Positions 1 to 8,730 are shown, numbered from the stretch's first letter. The stretch: 26,002 bases of DNA from CAXBNV01 sp963977185 (GCA_963977185.1 CAXBNV010000021.1:1-26002), one strand, 5' to 3'. The notes: generated from the sequence alone by a model not told the origin. Numbers and translations are program-made.

Positions 1-34
1 AATGGAGAGAACAAAAAAAGATACACAGAGATAA

Positions 35-61
35 TTACAATACGAAATCATTAACTATACT
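35..61 (+). promoter_or_regulatory. Possible sigma-70 promoter of the repeat protein gene
   Basis: A TTACAA hexamer at 35-40 is followed after 15 bases by TATACT at 56-61. The -10 is good but the spacing is short. It would start transcription near 68 and leave about 33 bases before the ATG at 101. In sequence this AT-rich such matches are common by chance. Confidence 0.3.
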
Positions 62-100
62 AGATCATAGCTATTGAAATTAATGATAACGGGTGCACAT

Positions 101-2734
101 ATGAAATTAACTGAACTATCAGCTTTAATTGCAAATATACCAGAGATTAGTATAGATTTGACAGTAAAATTAAAAGATAGTTTAATCATAAATTATCAAT
201 CATCAGTAAAAAATAAGCTTAAAGAAATTCTTGATTCTAAAGACAGAGATGAACAGAAATATTCTGCGTTAGAAGATTTTTTAAAAAATAATTGGGAGCT
301 GACTAAAGGCTCATTATTCAGTTATACCTCGATGCATGATGCTGAAATAACAAAAGTTTTATGTAAAGTAGCAGAGTTAATTTGTGATTTTAATAACAGT
401 AATAAGCTTGAGACGGGATTGTTACCTTTTGTTCCATTACAATTTTTAATGCCTGGAGTTGAGCTTGAAACGCTTATTCCTTATTATAATAGCTTAAACT
501 CTGTTGAATTACTAAAATTAGACAGCAAAGATAAACAAGAGTTTTTACAACTTGAAACTAAGTACGCTAATACTCAAATGCCTGAATTTTCGGAAGAGGA
601 GAATGAGATTGTATATTCCTGGAATCAATTTAAATTTATGTCTGAAGTTACTGGAATTGTTGATGAAAGTAAGAGGCCGCAAATAAGGAAAAAACTTTTT
701 GATAAAATTGAAGTAAAAGAAAAAATAGAAAAGTATAATAGTTTAAAAGAGAAGTTAGAGATAAAACAATCTTTAATAGATGCTCAGCAAGATCATATAG
801 AAAAAAATAAATTTATTGTAGAAAAAGACTTTTGTATTCCTAATATACCTCTTGAAGTTATTTTAAAAACTTTTGTATTGAACGAGGACTCTAGTTCTTT
901 AATACCTGTTTTAGTTATTTTAGAAGATATAAATCTAAGGCCTTATAATAACGCTTCATTCACAGTATTTGATGAGCCAGCAAAGAATAAAACAAATCAA
1001 AGAATAATATCGCACTCAGATGAGACCTTATCGGTTTACAGCGCCATGAGTAAATTAAGTCTCGCAGAAAATGACCAAAATAATTTTTTAGATAATTTAA
1101 CTGAGCTTTGTAGACAATTAAGATTTAATGATTCTTCAGGGATAGGCAATGAGTATAATGCGGGAAAAGGGGTTTATCCTGCAATCATAGCTTTTAAAGA
1201 GTATTATGATACTTTAGGGTATCAATTAAGAGAATGGAAAGAAGGGCATGCCCTTCAGGAAGGATTTATATATATAAAATTTTATGATAATCCCACAGAA
1301 GGACTTATTTATGCAATAAAATCAAAAGATGCTGTTATAAAAAAAGGTTTTATCAATCAAGAAAATATTGATGGTTTATTTTATAAAGACAGTAATTATA
1401 AAAATACAGATAAAAATAATAGTAAATTTTATTTTGAAAAATCAAAGAATTATAAAGAAGAAATATTAAAAGTAATTATAGATCAAGGGAATGCTTCATT
1501 AGAAGATGAAGAAAGAAATAAAGTTCCAATAGAGCTAAAACATGAGATTGAAAAACTATTAATATTATCCAGTGATTCATCAAAAAATCATAATGCAATA
1601 GTAAACATAGATACATGTATAGCTAGTAGAAGAGCAGTTTTAGAAAATTTAATATCAAGTGAAGAACAAAAGCAATTGCTTGCTAAAATAGCCTTATTCG
1701 ATGTATCTAGAGCAAATTTTAAAGCAGAACTATGTACTAATCTTAAAAGAGCTAAAGATGCTTTGAAAAATGCACTAAATAAACCTGAGAGTTACCAAGG
1801 TAAAGATTCTTTAGATATTTCTATTAAATTATTAATTCACTTTGAAGTTGACTTAACAATTCAAGATACGCATATGTTATTTGAAATTATCAAAAACTCA
1901 ACTAATGATGATATTTCATATTTATGCGAACAAGATAAATATCTTAAGCAATTTATAGGTCTAGTTATATATAATCTTGAAAATTTAACTAGTTTCGTTT
2001 TGGAATGCTCGGAAGATAATTTGCAGATTTTATTGAAAGAATTTTCCAATAAAGGTCATATCACAAAGATTTTTGATTCTGCTAAAACACTATCGAAAGT
2101 TATTGATTCTGTATCAAATAATAAAAAGATAAATATTATACTAGAAGAATTAAAAGGTAGTTTTAAATATATGATTACATCATGTTATGATTTTGAGTGC
2201 ATTGTTAAACATCTTAATGATGCTCAAACAAGAGAACTATGCACAGCGTTAAAAGATAATTTTAAAAATATAATTGTATCAGGTTGGCAGTTTAATTATG
2301 TTGTTAGGTACCTTGGTGAGGAGCAGGTGACAGAGATCTTATATAATGATTTAAAAGATAACTTACAAAATATAATTAAATCAGGATACGGTTTTAGTTG
2401 TGTTCTTGAACACCTTAATGACTTTCAAAGAGCTCATGTATACGCCACTTTAAAAGATAATTTACAAAATATAATTAAATCAATTTGGGATTGTTACTTT
2501 ATTTTTAAATATCTTAATAAATCCCAAATAGCCGAGATATGCGTTGTATTAAAAGATAATTTAAAATCTGTAATTACATCAAAGTATGATTTTGATCGAA
2601 TTGTTGAGCATCTTAATGAATCTCAAAAAATTGTATTATGTAACGCATTAAAAGAGATGTTAAGGAAATATATTAATGATTCTAATGATTATGATATTTT
2701 TTCTGAACCGCAATTAAAGCCAAAAAGACCTTAG
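101..2734 (+). CDS. Large helical-repeat protein of unknown function, effector candidate
   Basis: I do not recognise the family. The frame is open from a TTG at 74, but I prefer ATG at 101 (877 residues): AACGGG lies just upstream, placed like the AACGGAG before the nearby rpoH start, and a promoter-like -10 ends at 61. The protein is hydrophilic and Lys/Glu/Asn-rich, with no signal peptide or membrane segment. Charged, probably coiled helices lie around residues 200-240. A short stretch near 250 (PLEVILKTF) faintly recalls an F-box start, which is too weak to call. Residues 684-849 are five tandem repeats of 33 or 34 residues, each opening with LKDN or LKGS and carrying a central HLN or YLN followed by Q. 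A sixth begins at LKEML. Upstream, residues ~640-683 look like a degenerate copy. Repeat proteins of this style occur among Legionellales effectors, so a host-interaction role is possible but is inference. Confidence 0.85.
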   Translation: MKLTELSALIANIPEISIDLTVKLKDSLIINYQSSVKNKLKEILDSKDRDEQKYSALEDFLKNNWELTKGSLFSYTSMHDAEITKVLCKVAELICDFNNSNKLETGLLPFVPLQFLMPGVELETLIPYYNSLNSVELLKLDSKDKQEFLQLETKYANTQMPEFSEEENEIVYSWNQFKFMSEVTGIVDESKRPQIRKKLFDKIEVKEKIEKYNSLKEKLEIKQSLIDAQQDHIEKNKFIVEKDFCIPNIPLEVILKTFVLNEDSSSLIPVLVILEDINLRPYNNASFTVFDEPAKNKTNQRIISHSDETLSVYSAMSKLSLAENDQNNFLDNLTELCRQLRFNDSSGIGNEYNAGKGVYPAIIAFKEYYDTLGYQLREWKEGHALQEGFIYIKFYDNPTEGLIYAIKSKDAVIKKGFINQENIDGLFYKDSNYKNTDKNNSKFYFEKSKNYKEEILKVIIDQGNASLEDEERNKVPIELKHEIEKLLILSSDSSKNHNAIVNIDTCIASRRAVLENLISSEEQKQLLAKIALFDVSRANFKAELCTNLKRAKDALKNALNKPESYQGKDSLDISIKLLIHFEVDLTIQDTHMLFEIIKNSTNDDISYLCEQDKYLKQFIGLVIYNLENLTSFVLECSEDNLQILLKEFSNKGHITKIFDSAKTLSKVIDSVSNNKKINIILEELKGSFKYMITSCYDFECIVKHLNDAQTRELCTALKDNFKNIIVSGWQFNYVVRYLGEEQVTEILYNDLKDNLQNIIKSGYGFSCVLEHLNDFQRAHVYATLKDNLQNIIKSIWDCYFIFKYLNKSQIAEICVVLKDNLKSVITSKYDFDRIVEHLNESQKIVLCNALKEMLRKYINDSNDYDIFSEPQLKPKRP
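2150..2647 (+). repeat. Five tandem ~99-bp coding repeats
   Basis: Units start at 2150, 2249, 2351, 2450 and 2549, so the spacing is 99, 102, 99 and 99 bases. A partial sixth unit starts at 2648. Each opens with TTAAAAGATAA or a close variant, and the third and fourth units share a nearly identical opening of about 30 bases. The encoded unit is 33 residues (34 in the second), predicted helical, with consensus LKDNLxxIIxSxxxFxxVxxHLN and then a Q. DNA-level identity is patchy outside the first third, which suggests repeats old enough to diverge under protein-level constraint. Confidence 0.85.
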
Positions 2735-2747
2735 AAGGGGAGCTTTT
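2723..2747. terminator. Weak possible bidirectional terminator between convergent genes
   Basis: Only 14 bases separate the stop of the repeat protein from the stop of pabB. AAAAG...CCT can pair with AGG...CTTTT around a small loop, with unequal bulges. The hairpin is weak but ends in a T run on the plus strand and an A/T-symmetric run on the other. Confidence 0.25.
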
Positions 2748-2748
2748 A

Positions 2749-4116
2749 TTATACAATCTCAATAATTTTACTTATTTTAGAAAAAACCTCATTATATTCA
2801 GATTGTAATTCAGATTTAATTACAATTCCGCCACCGGACCATAAATATAAATTATTATCTTTTTGTAATAAAGTTCTAATTGTGATGTTGCTATCCATAT
2901 TGCCGTCTTGAGAAAAATAAGCTATTGAACCACAATAAATATTACGTTTTTTAGTTTCTGTTTTGTTAATAATTTCCATAGCTCGTTTTTTTGGGGCTCC
3001 TGTAATTGAGCCTCCTGGAAAACAGTTTTTAAATATATCAAAAGGATGTAGGTCATGTTTTTTTATACCTGACACAGTACTTACTAGATGATGCACCGCA
3101 GGATAACTTTCTAAGGCGCAAAGCTTCTCTACTTTAACCGAACCTATTTCAGAGCAAATATTCAAATCATTACGTAATAAATCAGTAATCATGGTATTTT
3201 CAGCAAAATCTTTTTTACTGTTTAGTAATTTATTAATGTTTTCTTGATCTATTTTTGGGTCTAGATTTTTTGCAATAGTACCTTTAATTGGCTTGGTGAT
3301 GATTTTATTATTATTAATTTCAATAAATTTTTCAGGTGATAAAGATATAATGCTCGTATTATTATTTAGTTTAAAAAAAGAACTATATGGCGCAGGGTTG
3401 TTTTTTTTTAAGTCTATAAATAAATTCCATGGAGTATAATTTTCATTAAAATTAAAATTTTTAAGCTCAAAACGCTGAGTTAAATTTATTTGATAACAAT
3501 CTCCTTGGGTAATTAATTCTTTAATAATATCAAATTGTTTTTTATATTGAGCAAAACTAACGTTTGGAATAAATTTATTGTTTTTTTGACTAATCTGATT
3601 ATTGTTATTTAAGTTATTATTTAAATTATTATTTAAATTATTATTAATATTATTAATGATATTGTTAATATAAGACTCATGAGATGAATTATAATATTTT
3701 TTAATTTTATTAATATCATAAATTAAAAAACAAGATTTTTTTTTATGATCATTAATAATAGCAAATCCATAAAAACAAATAGTCACATCAGGTAATTCAA
3801 AATCATTTTGCTTATTATTAGTTATATTAAAGCTTTCATGATTTGACTCATAACTAAAATATCCAATTGCACCAGGGTAAAAAGGAATATCATATTTATT
3901 GTTTTTAGGGATATGAGTAATTTCTAAATTTTTTTTTATATCTTGAATATTATTTATAACTTTATAAGGGTTTGCTGCAATAATATCAAATCTGGTATTT
4001 GGAAATTTAGTGCTAATAGAGCTATCAAATAACACAGAATATTCTTTGTCAGAAAAAAAATTAAATAACTTACTGGTATTGTTAATATACTGTAGATCAA
4101 TTATTTTATACGACAT
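2749..4116 (-). CDS. pabB: Aminodeoxychorismate synthase component I (PabB)
   Basis: Converts chorismate and ammonia (from glutamine via a PabA partner not in this window) to 4-amino-4-deoxychorismate for folate synthesis. The chorismate-binding domain occupies about residues 185-455, with PIKGT at 276-280, a conserved ENTM...DLLRND stretch at 306-317, GGSITGAPK at 368-376 and SGGG at 427-430. The lysine in PIKGT is the residue that separates PabB from anthranilate synthase TrpE, which has alanine there. The N-terminal half is the less conserved TrpE/PabB N domain. At 455 residues it matches the family. An odd feature is an asparagine-rich insert (about residues 150-172) linking the two domains, coded by 12-base repeats. 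It is the last gene of a four-gene leftward run, and its start overlaps the end of rsmD by 16 bases, which implies cotranscription. Confidence 0.93.
   Translation of the reverse strand: MSYKIIDLQYINNTSKLFNFFSDKEYSVLFDSSISTKFPNTRFDIIAANPYKVINNIQDIKKNLEITHIPKNNKYDIPFYPGAIGYFSYESNHESFNITNNKQNDFELPDVTICFYGFAIINDHKKKSCFLIYDINKIKKYYNSSHESYINNIINNINNNLNNNLNNNLNNNNQISQKNNKFIPNVSFAQYKKQFDIIKELITQGDCYQINLTQRFELKNFNFNENYTPWNLFIDLKKNNPAPYSSFFKLNNNTSIISLSPEKFIEINNNKIITKPIKGTIAKNLDPKIDQENINKLLNSKKDFAENTMITDLLRNDLNICSEIGSVKVEKLCALESYPAVHHLVSTVSGIKKHDLHPFDIFKNCFPGGSITGAPKKRAMEIINKTETKKRNIYCGSIAYFSQDGNMDSNITIRTLLQKDNNLYLWSGGGIVIKSELQSEYNEVFSKISKIIEIV
3611..3646 (-). repeat. 12-bp tandem repeat coding the Asn-rich linker of PabB
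   Basis: Three consecutive 12-base units (AAGTTATTATTT, AAATTATTATTT, AAATTATTATTA on the plus strand) encode NNNL units on the minus strand. The surrounding codons continue the Asn bias. Because the period is a multiple of three, slippage would change linker length without shifting the frame. Confidence 0.8.
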
Positions 4117-4709
4117 AAATAAATATAAACAGATCCTATTTTTTTAGATTTTATAATTTCTATATTATTTTCTAAAATAATATTATCTAAATTTTGATCA
4201 GATTCTAAATAGATTAATGTCTTATTATTAAGAAAAGAATTATTTTGTAATCTGATAAATAAACTATTTATGAAGTCTTTATTTATTAAACCAAATGGCG
4301 GGTCAATAAATATAATGTCATATGCGCAAGACACATGATTTCTATAAATATAATCTATACTATCTTTTTTTAATATTTTTATTTTATTAATTTCTTTAGG
4401 AAAGCTTTTTTGTGTTTTTATTAAGCTATCATAGATGCTTTTTGAATTCTCTATAAGAGTAATGTTTTTGGCGCCTCGTGATAATGCTTCAAAGCTTAAG
4501 GCTCCTGATCCTGCAAATAAATCAAGGCAGCAAGTATTTTGAATGTCAAACATAAGCCAATTAAATAATGTCTCACGAGCTCTATTGCTTGTAGGTCTAA
4601 GAGATGTATTTAATTCTGAATTATCTAAACAATCAAAATTTATCAGTTTGCCTTTATACTTGCCACCAATGATTTTAATTTTATTTAAAAGTTTTTTGTT
4701 GTACTGCAT
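4101..4709 (-). CDS. rsmD: 16S rRNA (guanine(966)-N2)-methyltransferase RsmD
   Basis: Methylates G966 of 16S rRNA in the 30S subunit using S-adenosylmethionine. The sequence shows IIGGKYKGK near the N-terminus (residues 13-21), the LRPTSNRARETLFNWL block (38-52) typical of RsmD, the SAM-binding motif DLFAGSGALSFEALSRGA (63-80), an acidic ribose-binding position in IEN (86-88), and the catalytic DPPF at 136-139. Its 202 residues match the usual length. It starts 17 bases after the non-catalytic M16 gene and overlaps pabB, so it sits inside one transcription unit. I see no strong ribosome binding site, so translational coupling to the upstream gene is plausible. Confidence 0.93.
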   Translation of the reverse strand: MQYNKKLLNKIKIIGGKYKGKLINFDCLDNSELNTSLRPTSNRARETLFNWLMFDIQNTCCLDLFAGSGALSFEALSRGAKNITLIENSKSIYDSLIKTQKSFPKEINKIKILKKDSIDYIYRNHVSCAYDIIFIDPPFGLINKDFINSLFIRLQNNSFLNNKTLIYLESDQNLDNIILENNIEIIKSKKIGSVYIYLCRIK

Positions 4710-4726
4710 ATTATAATAATTAAATT

Positions 4727-6076
4727 TTAACTGTTATTAGCTTCATTAAGTAAATCTTTACTGTTGCCAACAGCTATTCTAGCAAAACTTTCTAATTTAA
4801 TATATTTATTAAAAGTCTTAATAATATCTTGTTTTGAAATATTATTAATCTTTTGATTAAATTTATCTAAATAATCAAATGGCATATCATAAAAACCTAT
4901 TAATTCTAAATATTTTAATTTTGCTGTGTTGCTAGCTGTTTTAATGGGAAACTGACCAGTTATATTTTTTTTAGCATCATTTAATTCATTATCTGTAGGT
5001 CCAGATTTTAAAAACTTTATTAAAAGGGTATCTGTTAGATTTATAGCATTTAGAGCTTCTTTATTTCTTGTTTGCATACCTATAATAAAAGGCCCTGGTT
5101 GTTGCATAGGGCTAAAATAACTATATACACTATACGCATAACCATTTTTTTCTCTTATTTCTGAAAATAAGATTGATGACATGTTAGAGCCACCTAAAAT
5201 ATTATTGCCTAAAAATAAAGCATAAAAATCATCTGAATTTCTGGTAACAGTTGGTAGCCCCATTAAAATATGTGTTTGAGCTGATTGGAATGGAATGTAA
5301 TTATCTAAATTATTATTATTGATTTTAAGCTCGGGAATATTTTTAGCTTTATGGCCATTTTGTATACTGTTACTAATTTTATTTGAAATTTGTTTAGCTT
5401 GAGATTTTGATAAGTTTCCAATAATTGCAATATTTGTATTAGGTTTTACATAAAAATTATTATAAAAATCTATTACTTGGTTTAGTTTAATATTTATTAA
5501 AGAATCTATAGTTCCTTCAGAAGGGATGCCGTATGGATGTTTTGGATATAAAGTTTTCATAAATACTTTTTTAGCTACATCACCAGGATTTTGCTCATCA
5601 ATTTTGAGTTCTTGAAGCATTTGAGCTTTAATTCGATTAAAAACATCTATTGGGAATATTGGGTTTTTTAAAATATCAGTTAAATAATTAATAGATTGAT
5701 TTAAATTAGATTCATTGCTTAAGCTTTTTATTGTTATAGTTGCAAAATCTTTGTTTACGCTTGTTGTAAAGCTTGTTCCTAAATTTGCAAAATTTTCAGC
5801 TATTTGATTTTCTGTGTATGTTTTAGTTCCTGAATCTATAAGAGTATTTGTTATATTAGCAAGTCCTGGGATAGAGCTTTGAGCAGCTCCTGCTTTAAAG
5901 ACAATAGAAATATCAATCATAGGTATTTCTTTTTCTTCAATAAACAGAGTCTTGATTTTATCTTTAGTCTCAAAATGATTTATTTTAATCTTATTTGTTA
6001 AATTATTAGCTGTTATATTATTACTTATTATTAAGCTTGTTAATAATAAGTATTTTAAAAAGTTTATTAATTGCAT
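4727..6076 (-). CDS. Secreted M16-family peptidase-like subunit lacking the zinc site
   Basis: The fold is M16 (insulinase/pitrilysin, COG0612). A signal peptide is evident at residues 1-23, hydrophobic and ending in NITA, so the protein should be periplasmic or envelope-associated. Where catalytic members carry HxxEH, this protein reads GLANITNTLIDSGT, with none of the two histidines and glutamate present, so it cannot bind zinc in the usual way. The C-terminal half keeps the substrate-binding Arg/Tyr segment, REKNGYAYSVYS. This matches the known arrangement of bacterial heterodimeric M16B peptidases, where one chain holds the zinc site and the other supplies the Arg/Tyr pair. It follows the catalytic partner by 22 bases. 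The substrate is unknown; family members degrade peptides. Confidence 0.88.
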   Translation of the reverse strand: MQLINFLKYLLLTSLIISNNITANNLTNKIKINHFETKDKIKTLFIEEKEIPMIDISIVFKAGAAQSSIPGLANITNTLIDSGTKTYTENQIAENFANLGTSFTTSVNKDFATITIKSLSNESNLNQSINYLTDILKNPIFPIDVFNRIKAQMLQELKIDEQNPGDVAKKVFMKTLYPKHPYGIPSEGTIDSLINIKLNQVIDFYNNFYVKPNTNIAIIGNLSKSQAKQISNKISNSIQNGHKAKNIPELKINNNNLDNYIPFQSAQTHILMGLPTVTRNSDDFYALFLGNNILGGSNMSSILFSEIREKNGYAYSVYSYFSPMQQPGPFIIGMQTRNKEALNAINLTDTLLIKFLKSGPTDNELNDAKKNITGQFPIKTASNTAKLKYLELIGFYDMPFDYLDKFNQKINNISKQDIIKTFNKYIKLESFARIAVGNSKDLLNEANNS

Positions 6077-6098
6077 AAATCTATAGTCCTTTAATTTA

Positions 6099-7511
6099 TT
6101 ATAATTTTGTTTTGTCGTTTACAGGGTTAAGATAAGCAACTGTAAGATTATCTTCTATAAAATATTTTTTAGCCGTAGCTAGAATATTATCTGCAGTGAT
6201 TTTTTGTAATTCTTGCAAATATATATCATAAAATTTCCAAGAAATATTTATACTTTCTAAAGATCCGATTTGTATTGCTTGATTAGAAATATCATCTTCA
6301 CCATATACTTTACTTGCTATTATTTGGTTTTGAATTTTTGTTAGCTCTTTAGTTGATACTTTGTTTGTTTTGAATATATTTAATTCTGTTAATAAGGCTT
6401 TTTCTAATTTTTTTATATCAATATTAGCATTAGGGATGCCGTGTAAAATAAATAAGCTTTTATGCAAGCCAAAACTATCGTACTCTGCTCCTGCGCTTGT
6501 AGCTATTTTTAAATCACGTACTAAGTTTTTAGGTAGTCTTGAACTATTGTCGTTGCTAAGTAATGCTGCAATGATTTCTAATGATAATGCTTCTTTAAAG
6601 TTTTGAATTTTATTAAGATTGCTAGATGAATTAAGGTTGTTATCAGTAATATTAGTTAAATTAGGGGTTAAAAAACTCATCATTAGCATAGGAACTTTAG
6701 CATTTAATTTTGCAGTAATTTCTTTGCGACCTAATGGTTTTATTTCTGTTCTTGTTTTTAATTTAGGAGGAGTTTTTTTTGGAATTTTACCAAAATATTT
6801 TTCAGCTAAATTAAATACTTTTTTAGGATTTACATCTCCAACTACTACTAAAACAGCGTTGTTAGGGTGGTACCATTTGTTATACCAAGACTTTATGTTA
6901 TCAATATTATATTGTTTTATATCCTCAGGCCAGCCTATAACAGGATGATGGTATGGATTGCTAATGTAGCTTGCTGCAAGGAGACGTTCATAAAGATGAG
7001 AGTATGGTTTATCATCAACTCGCATTCTACGCTCTTCTAATACAACTTGTTTTTCTTTTTCAAAAGCTTTTTCATTTAAAGTTAAATTTCGCATTCTTTC
7101 TGCTTCTAACTTTAGCGCAAGTGATAATTTGTCATTACGTAATACTTCATAGTAGGCTGTAAAATCCTGTGCAGTAAAAGCATTTTGCACTCCTCCATTT
7201 GTATCTATAATTTTAGTAAATTCACCATCTTTTAAATTTTTAGATTCTTTAAACATCATATGTTCCAGCATATGAGATATACCTGTTATGCCATTTGTCT
7301 CATAACTTGATCCAACTTTATACCATATTTGAGATACAAAAATAGGTGAGCGACTATCAGTTTTAACAATGATTTTCATGCCATTTTTAAGAATTTTTGT
7401 AGATACATTTTGATTGGTATCTAATTTCGTTTTTATTGCATCACTAGCAATTGATAGATTGTTTATTATTAAGCAAATAAATATCAATAAGTAATTAGTT
7501 ATCAAGCTCAT
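6099..7511 (-). CDS. Secreted M16-family zinc metallopeptidase, catalytic subunit
   Basis: Zinc-dependent endopeptidase of the insulinase/pitrilysin family, exported by an N-terminal signal peptide (hydrophobic residues 5-22, likely cleaved near IAS-D). The inverted zinc motif HMLEH is at residues 80-84, followed about 76 residues later by the LEER glutamates at 159-160, one of which is the third zinc ligand. The usual NAFTAQDFTAYY segment is at 110-121, and the M16 C domain follows. The 470-residue length is normal for one half of a two-chain M16B enzyme. It is the first gene of the leftward run. AAGGA stands 7 bases before the ATG at 7511, and the 169-base gap to ftsY must hold divergent promoters. 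The pair next to ftsY is, to my memory, a common gammaproteobacterial arrangement. Confidence 0.92.
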   Translation of the reverse strand: MSLITNYLLIFICLIINNLSIASDAIKTKLDTNQNVSTKILKNGMKIIVKTDSRSPIFVSQIWYKVGSSYETNGITGISHMLEHMMFKESKNLKDGEFTKIIDTNGGVQNAFTAQDFTAYYEVLRNDKLSLALKLEAERMRNLTLNEKAFEKEKQVVLEERRMRVDDKPYSHLYERLLAASYISNPYHHPVIGWPEDIKQYNIDNIKSWYNKWYHPNNAVLVVVGDVNPKKVFNLAEKYFGKIPKKTPPKLKTRTEIKPLGRKEITAKLNAKVPMLMMSFLTPNLTNITDNNLNSSSNLNKIQNFKEALSLEIIAALLSNDNSSRLPKNLVRDLKIATSAGAEYDSFGLHKSLFILHGIPNANIDIKKLEKALLTELNIFKTNKVSTKELTKIQNQIIASKVYGEDDISNQAIQIGSLESINISWKFYDIYLQELQKITADNILATAKKYFIEDNLTVAYLNPVNDKTKL

Positions 7512-7527
7512 TATAGTCCTTGTTATG

Positions 7528-7533
7528 ATTATA
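7528..7533 (-). promoter_or_regulatory. Possible -10 element for the M16-rsmD-pabB run
   Basis: TATAAT on the minus strand lies 17 bases before the ATG at 7511, with no convincing -35 at 16-18 bases. Transcription from it would begin almost on the AAGGA ribosome site, so the true promoter may lie further upstream, for example near the TTGTCT on the minus strand around 7565-7570. Confidence 0.2.
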
Positions 7534-7627
7534 TGTTTATGTCAGATAATAAAATTTAGAAAATAGACAATATATTATTTTACTACTATTTATGGGGGTT
7601 TTTAAAGTATAGTATAGGATGTTTTTG

Positions 7628-7636
7628 TGGTATAAT
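7628..7636 (+). promoter_or_regulatory. Extended -10 promoter for ftsY
   Basis: TGGTATAAT is a perfect extended -10 (TGN plus TATAAT), 44 bases before the ftsY ATG. No good -35 is present at the usual distance, which extended -10 promoters can tolerate. It would drive ftsY and probably ftsE and ftsX. Confidence 0.45.
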
Positions 7637-7680
7637 TTTTAGCTATTGTCAAATCAAATAAATAGATATAATTAGTTAAT

Positions 7681-8730
7681 ATGCTGTGGTTTAAGAAAAA
7701 AAAGTCAGATAATAATCAAATCGATAATAATATTGAAAGTAATGTAGATAATAGCTTAGATAATAGCTTAGATAATAATTTAGATAAGAAGTTAGATAAG
7801 TCTAGTGAGAAAGGTTTTTTTTCTAATCTAAAAAGCGGTCTAAGCAAAACAAGAGAAAAGTTTACTAAGTCAATTGCTGTATCAATTTTTGGCAAAAAAA
7901 TTATAGATGAAGAATTATTAGAAGATATTGAGTCTCATTTATTATTGGCTGATATAGGTGTTAGTGCTACTAATCAAATTATTGAAGATGTTAAAAAAAG
8001 AATAGCATTTAAAGAATTAAATGATGTTCAAGCTTTATGGGAGACTATAAAGCATAGCTTAAATGATATTTTATTGCCTTGTGATGTGAAATTAGACATT
8101 AGCAAATTGGGGAAAAAGCCTTTTGTTATTTTAATGGTTGGTGTTAATGGTACAGGTAAGACTACAACTATTGGTAAATTAGCTCATAAATTTCAAAAAG
8201 AAGGTAAATCAGTGATGCTTGCAGCAGGAGATACTTTTAGAGCAGCAGCAGTTGAGCAATTAAAATCTTGGGGTGATAGAAATAATATCCCAGTAATTGC
8301 TCAAAGTACAGGTGCTGATAGTTCTGCTGTAATGTATGATGCAATACAATCTGCTTGTGCAAAAGATGTTGATGTATTAATTGCTGATACGGCAGGAAGG
8401 CTGCACACTCAGAAAAATTTAATGCAAGAGCTTGAAAAGATCAAAAGGGTGCTTAATAAAGTGATGCCAGATGCTCCGCATGAAACAATGATAGTGTTAG
8501 ATGCCGGTATTGGTCAAAATGCTTTGGTTCAAGCAGAAGAATTTAATAAGGCAATGAAGCTAACTGGAATAACTATAACTAAATTAGATGGGACAGCAAA
8601 GGGCGGCATGGTGTTTGCTATAGCCAAAAAACTTAAGCTACCTATAAGATATATAGGTGTAGGAGAAGGCATTGAAGATTTACAAGAGTTTCATGCTCAT
8701 GAGTTTGTTGATGCTTTAGTTGCAGAGTAA
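7681..8730 (+). CDS. ftsY: Signal recognition particle receptor FtsY
   Basis: SRP-family GTPase that docks ribosome-SRP complexes at the inner membrane for cotranslational insertion. The NG domain begins near residue 60. Visible motifs are G1 GVNGTGKTT (154-162), AGDTFRAAAVEQL (182-194), DTAGR (236-240), TKLDG (300-304) and the closing IGVGE. The N-terminal A domain is short (about 50 residues), charged and built partly from SLDN-type tetrapeptide repeats, so the 349-residue protein is shorter than the long-A-domain E. coli form. A basic, aromatic start (LWFKKKK) could help membrane contact. No clear Shine-Dalgarno precedes the ATG. ftsE follows after 40 bases, the standard ftsYEX order. Confidence 0.96.
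   Translation: MLWFKKKKSDNNQIDNNIESNVDNSLDNSLDNNLDKKLDKSSEKGFFSNLKSGLSKTREKFTKSIAVSIFGKKIIDEELLEDIESHLLLADIGVSATNQIIEDVKKRIAFKELNDVQALWETIKHSLNDILLPCDVKLDISKLGKKPFVILMVGVNGTGKTTTIGKLAHKFQKEGKSVMLAAGDTFRAAAVEQLKSWGDRNNIPVIAQSTGADSSAVMYDAIQSACAKDVDVLIADTAGRLHTQKNLMQELEKIKRVLNKVMPDAPHETMIVLDAGIGQNALVQAEEFNKAMKLTGITITKLDGTAKGGMVFAIAKKLKLPIRYIGVGEGIEDLQEFHAHEFVDALVAE
7747..7800 (+). repeat. 12-bp tandem repeat in the FtsY A domain
   Basis: Two exact GATAATAGCTTA units (7747-7758, 7759-7770) are followed by two diverged units (7771-7782, 7783-7794) and half a unit. They encode repeated D-N-S-L/D-K-K-L tetrapeptides in the poorly conserved acidic A domain. The period keeps the reading frame. Confidence 0.85.

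Noticed and set aside
1861..2049. Minus-strand 62-residue frame inside the repeat protein gene
   Set aside because: Short, antisense, without a ribosome site. The sense frame is continuous and convincing.
2150..2647. Regular ~99-bp repeats considered as a CRISPR-like or noncoding array
   Set aside because: The repeats are continuous without spacers, are in frame, and encode a repeated helical peptide in a long open gene.
6361..7162. Three plus-strand open frames (6361-6606, 6619-6948, 6971-7162) opposite the catalytic M16 gene
   Set aside because: They lie entirely antisense to a well-conserved gene, have no ribosome sites or recognisable motifs, and follow from the codon bias of the real gene.
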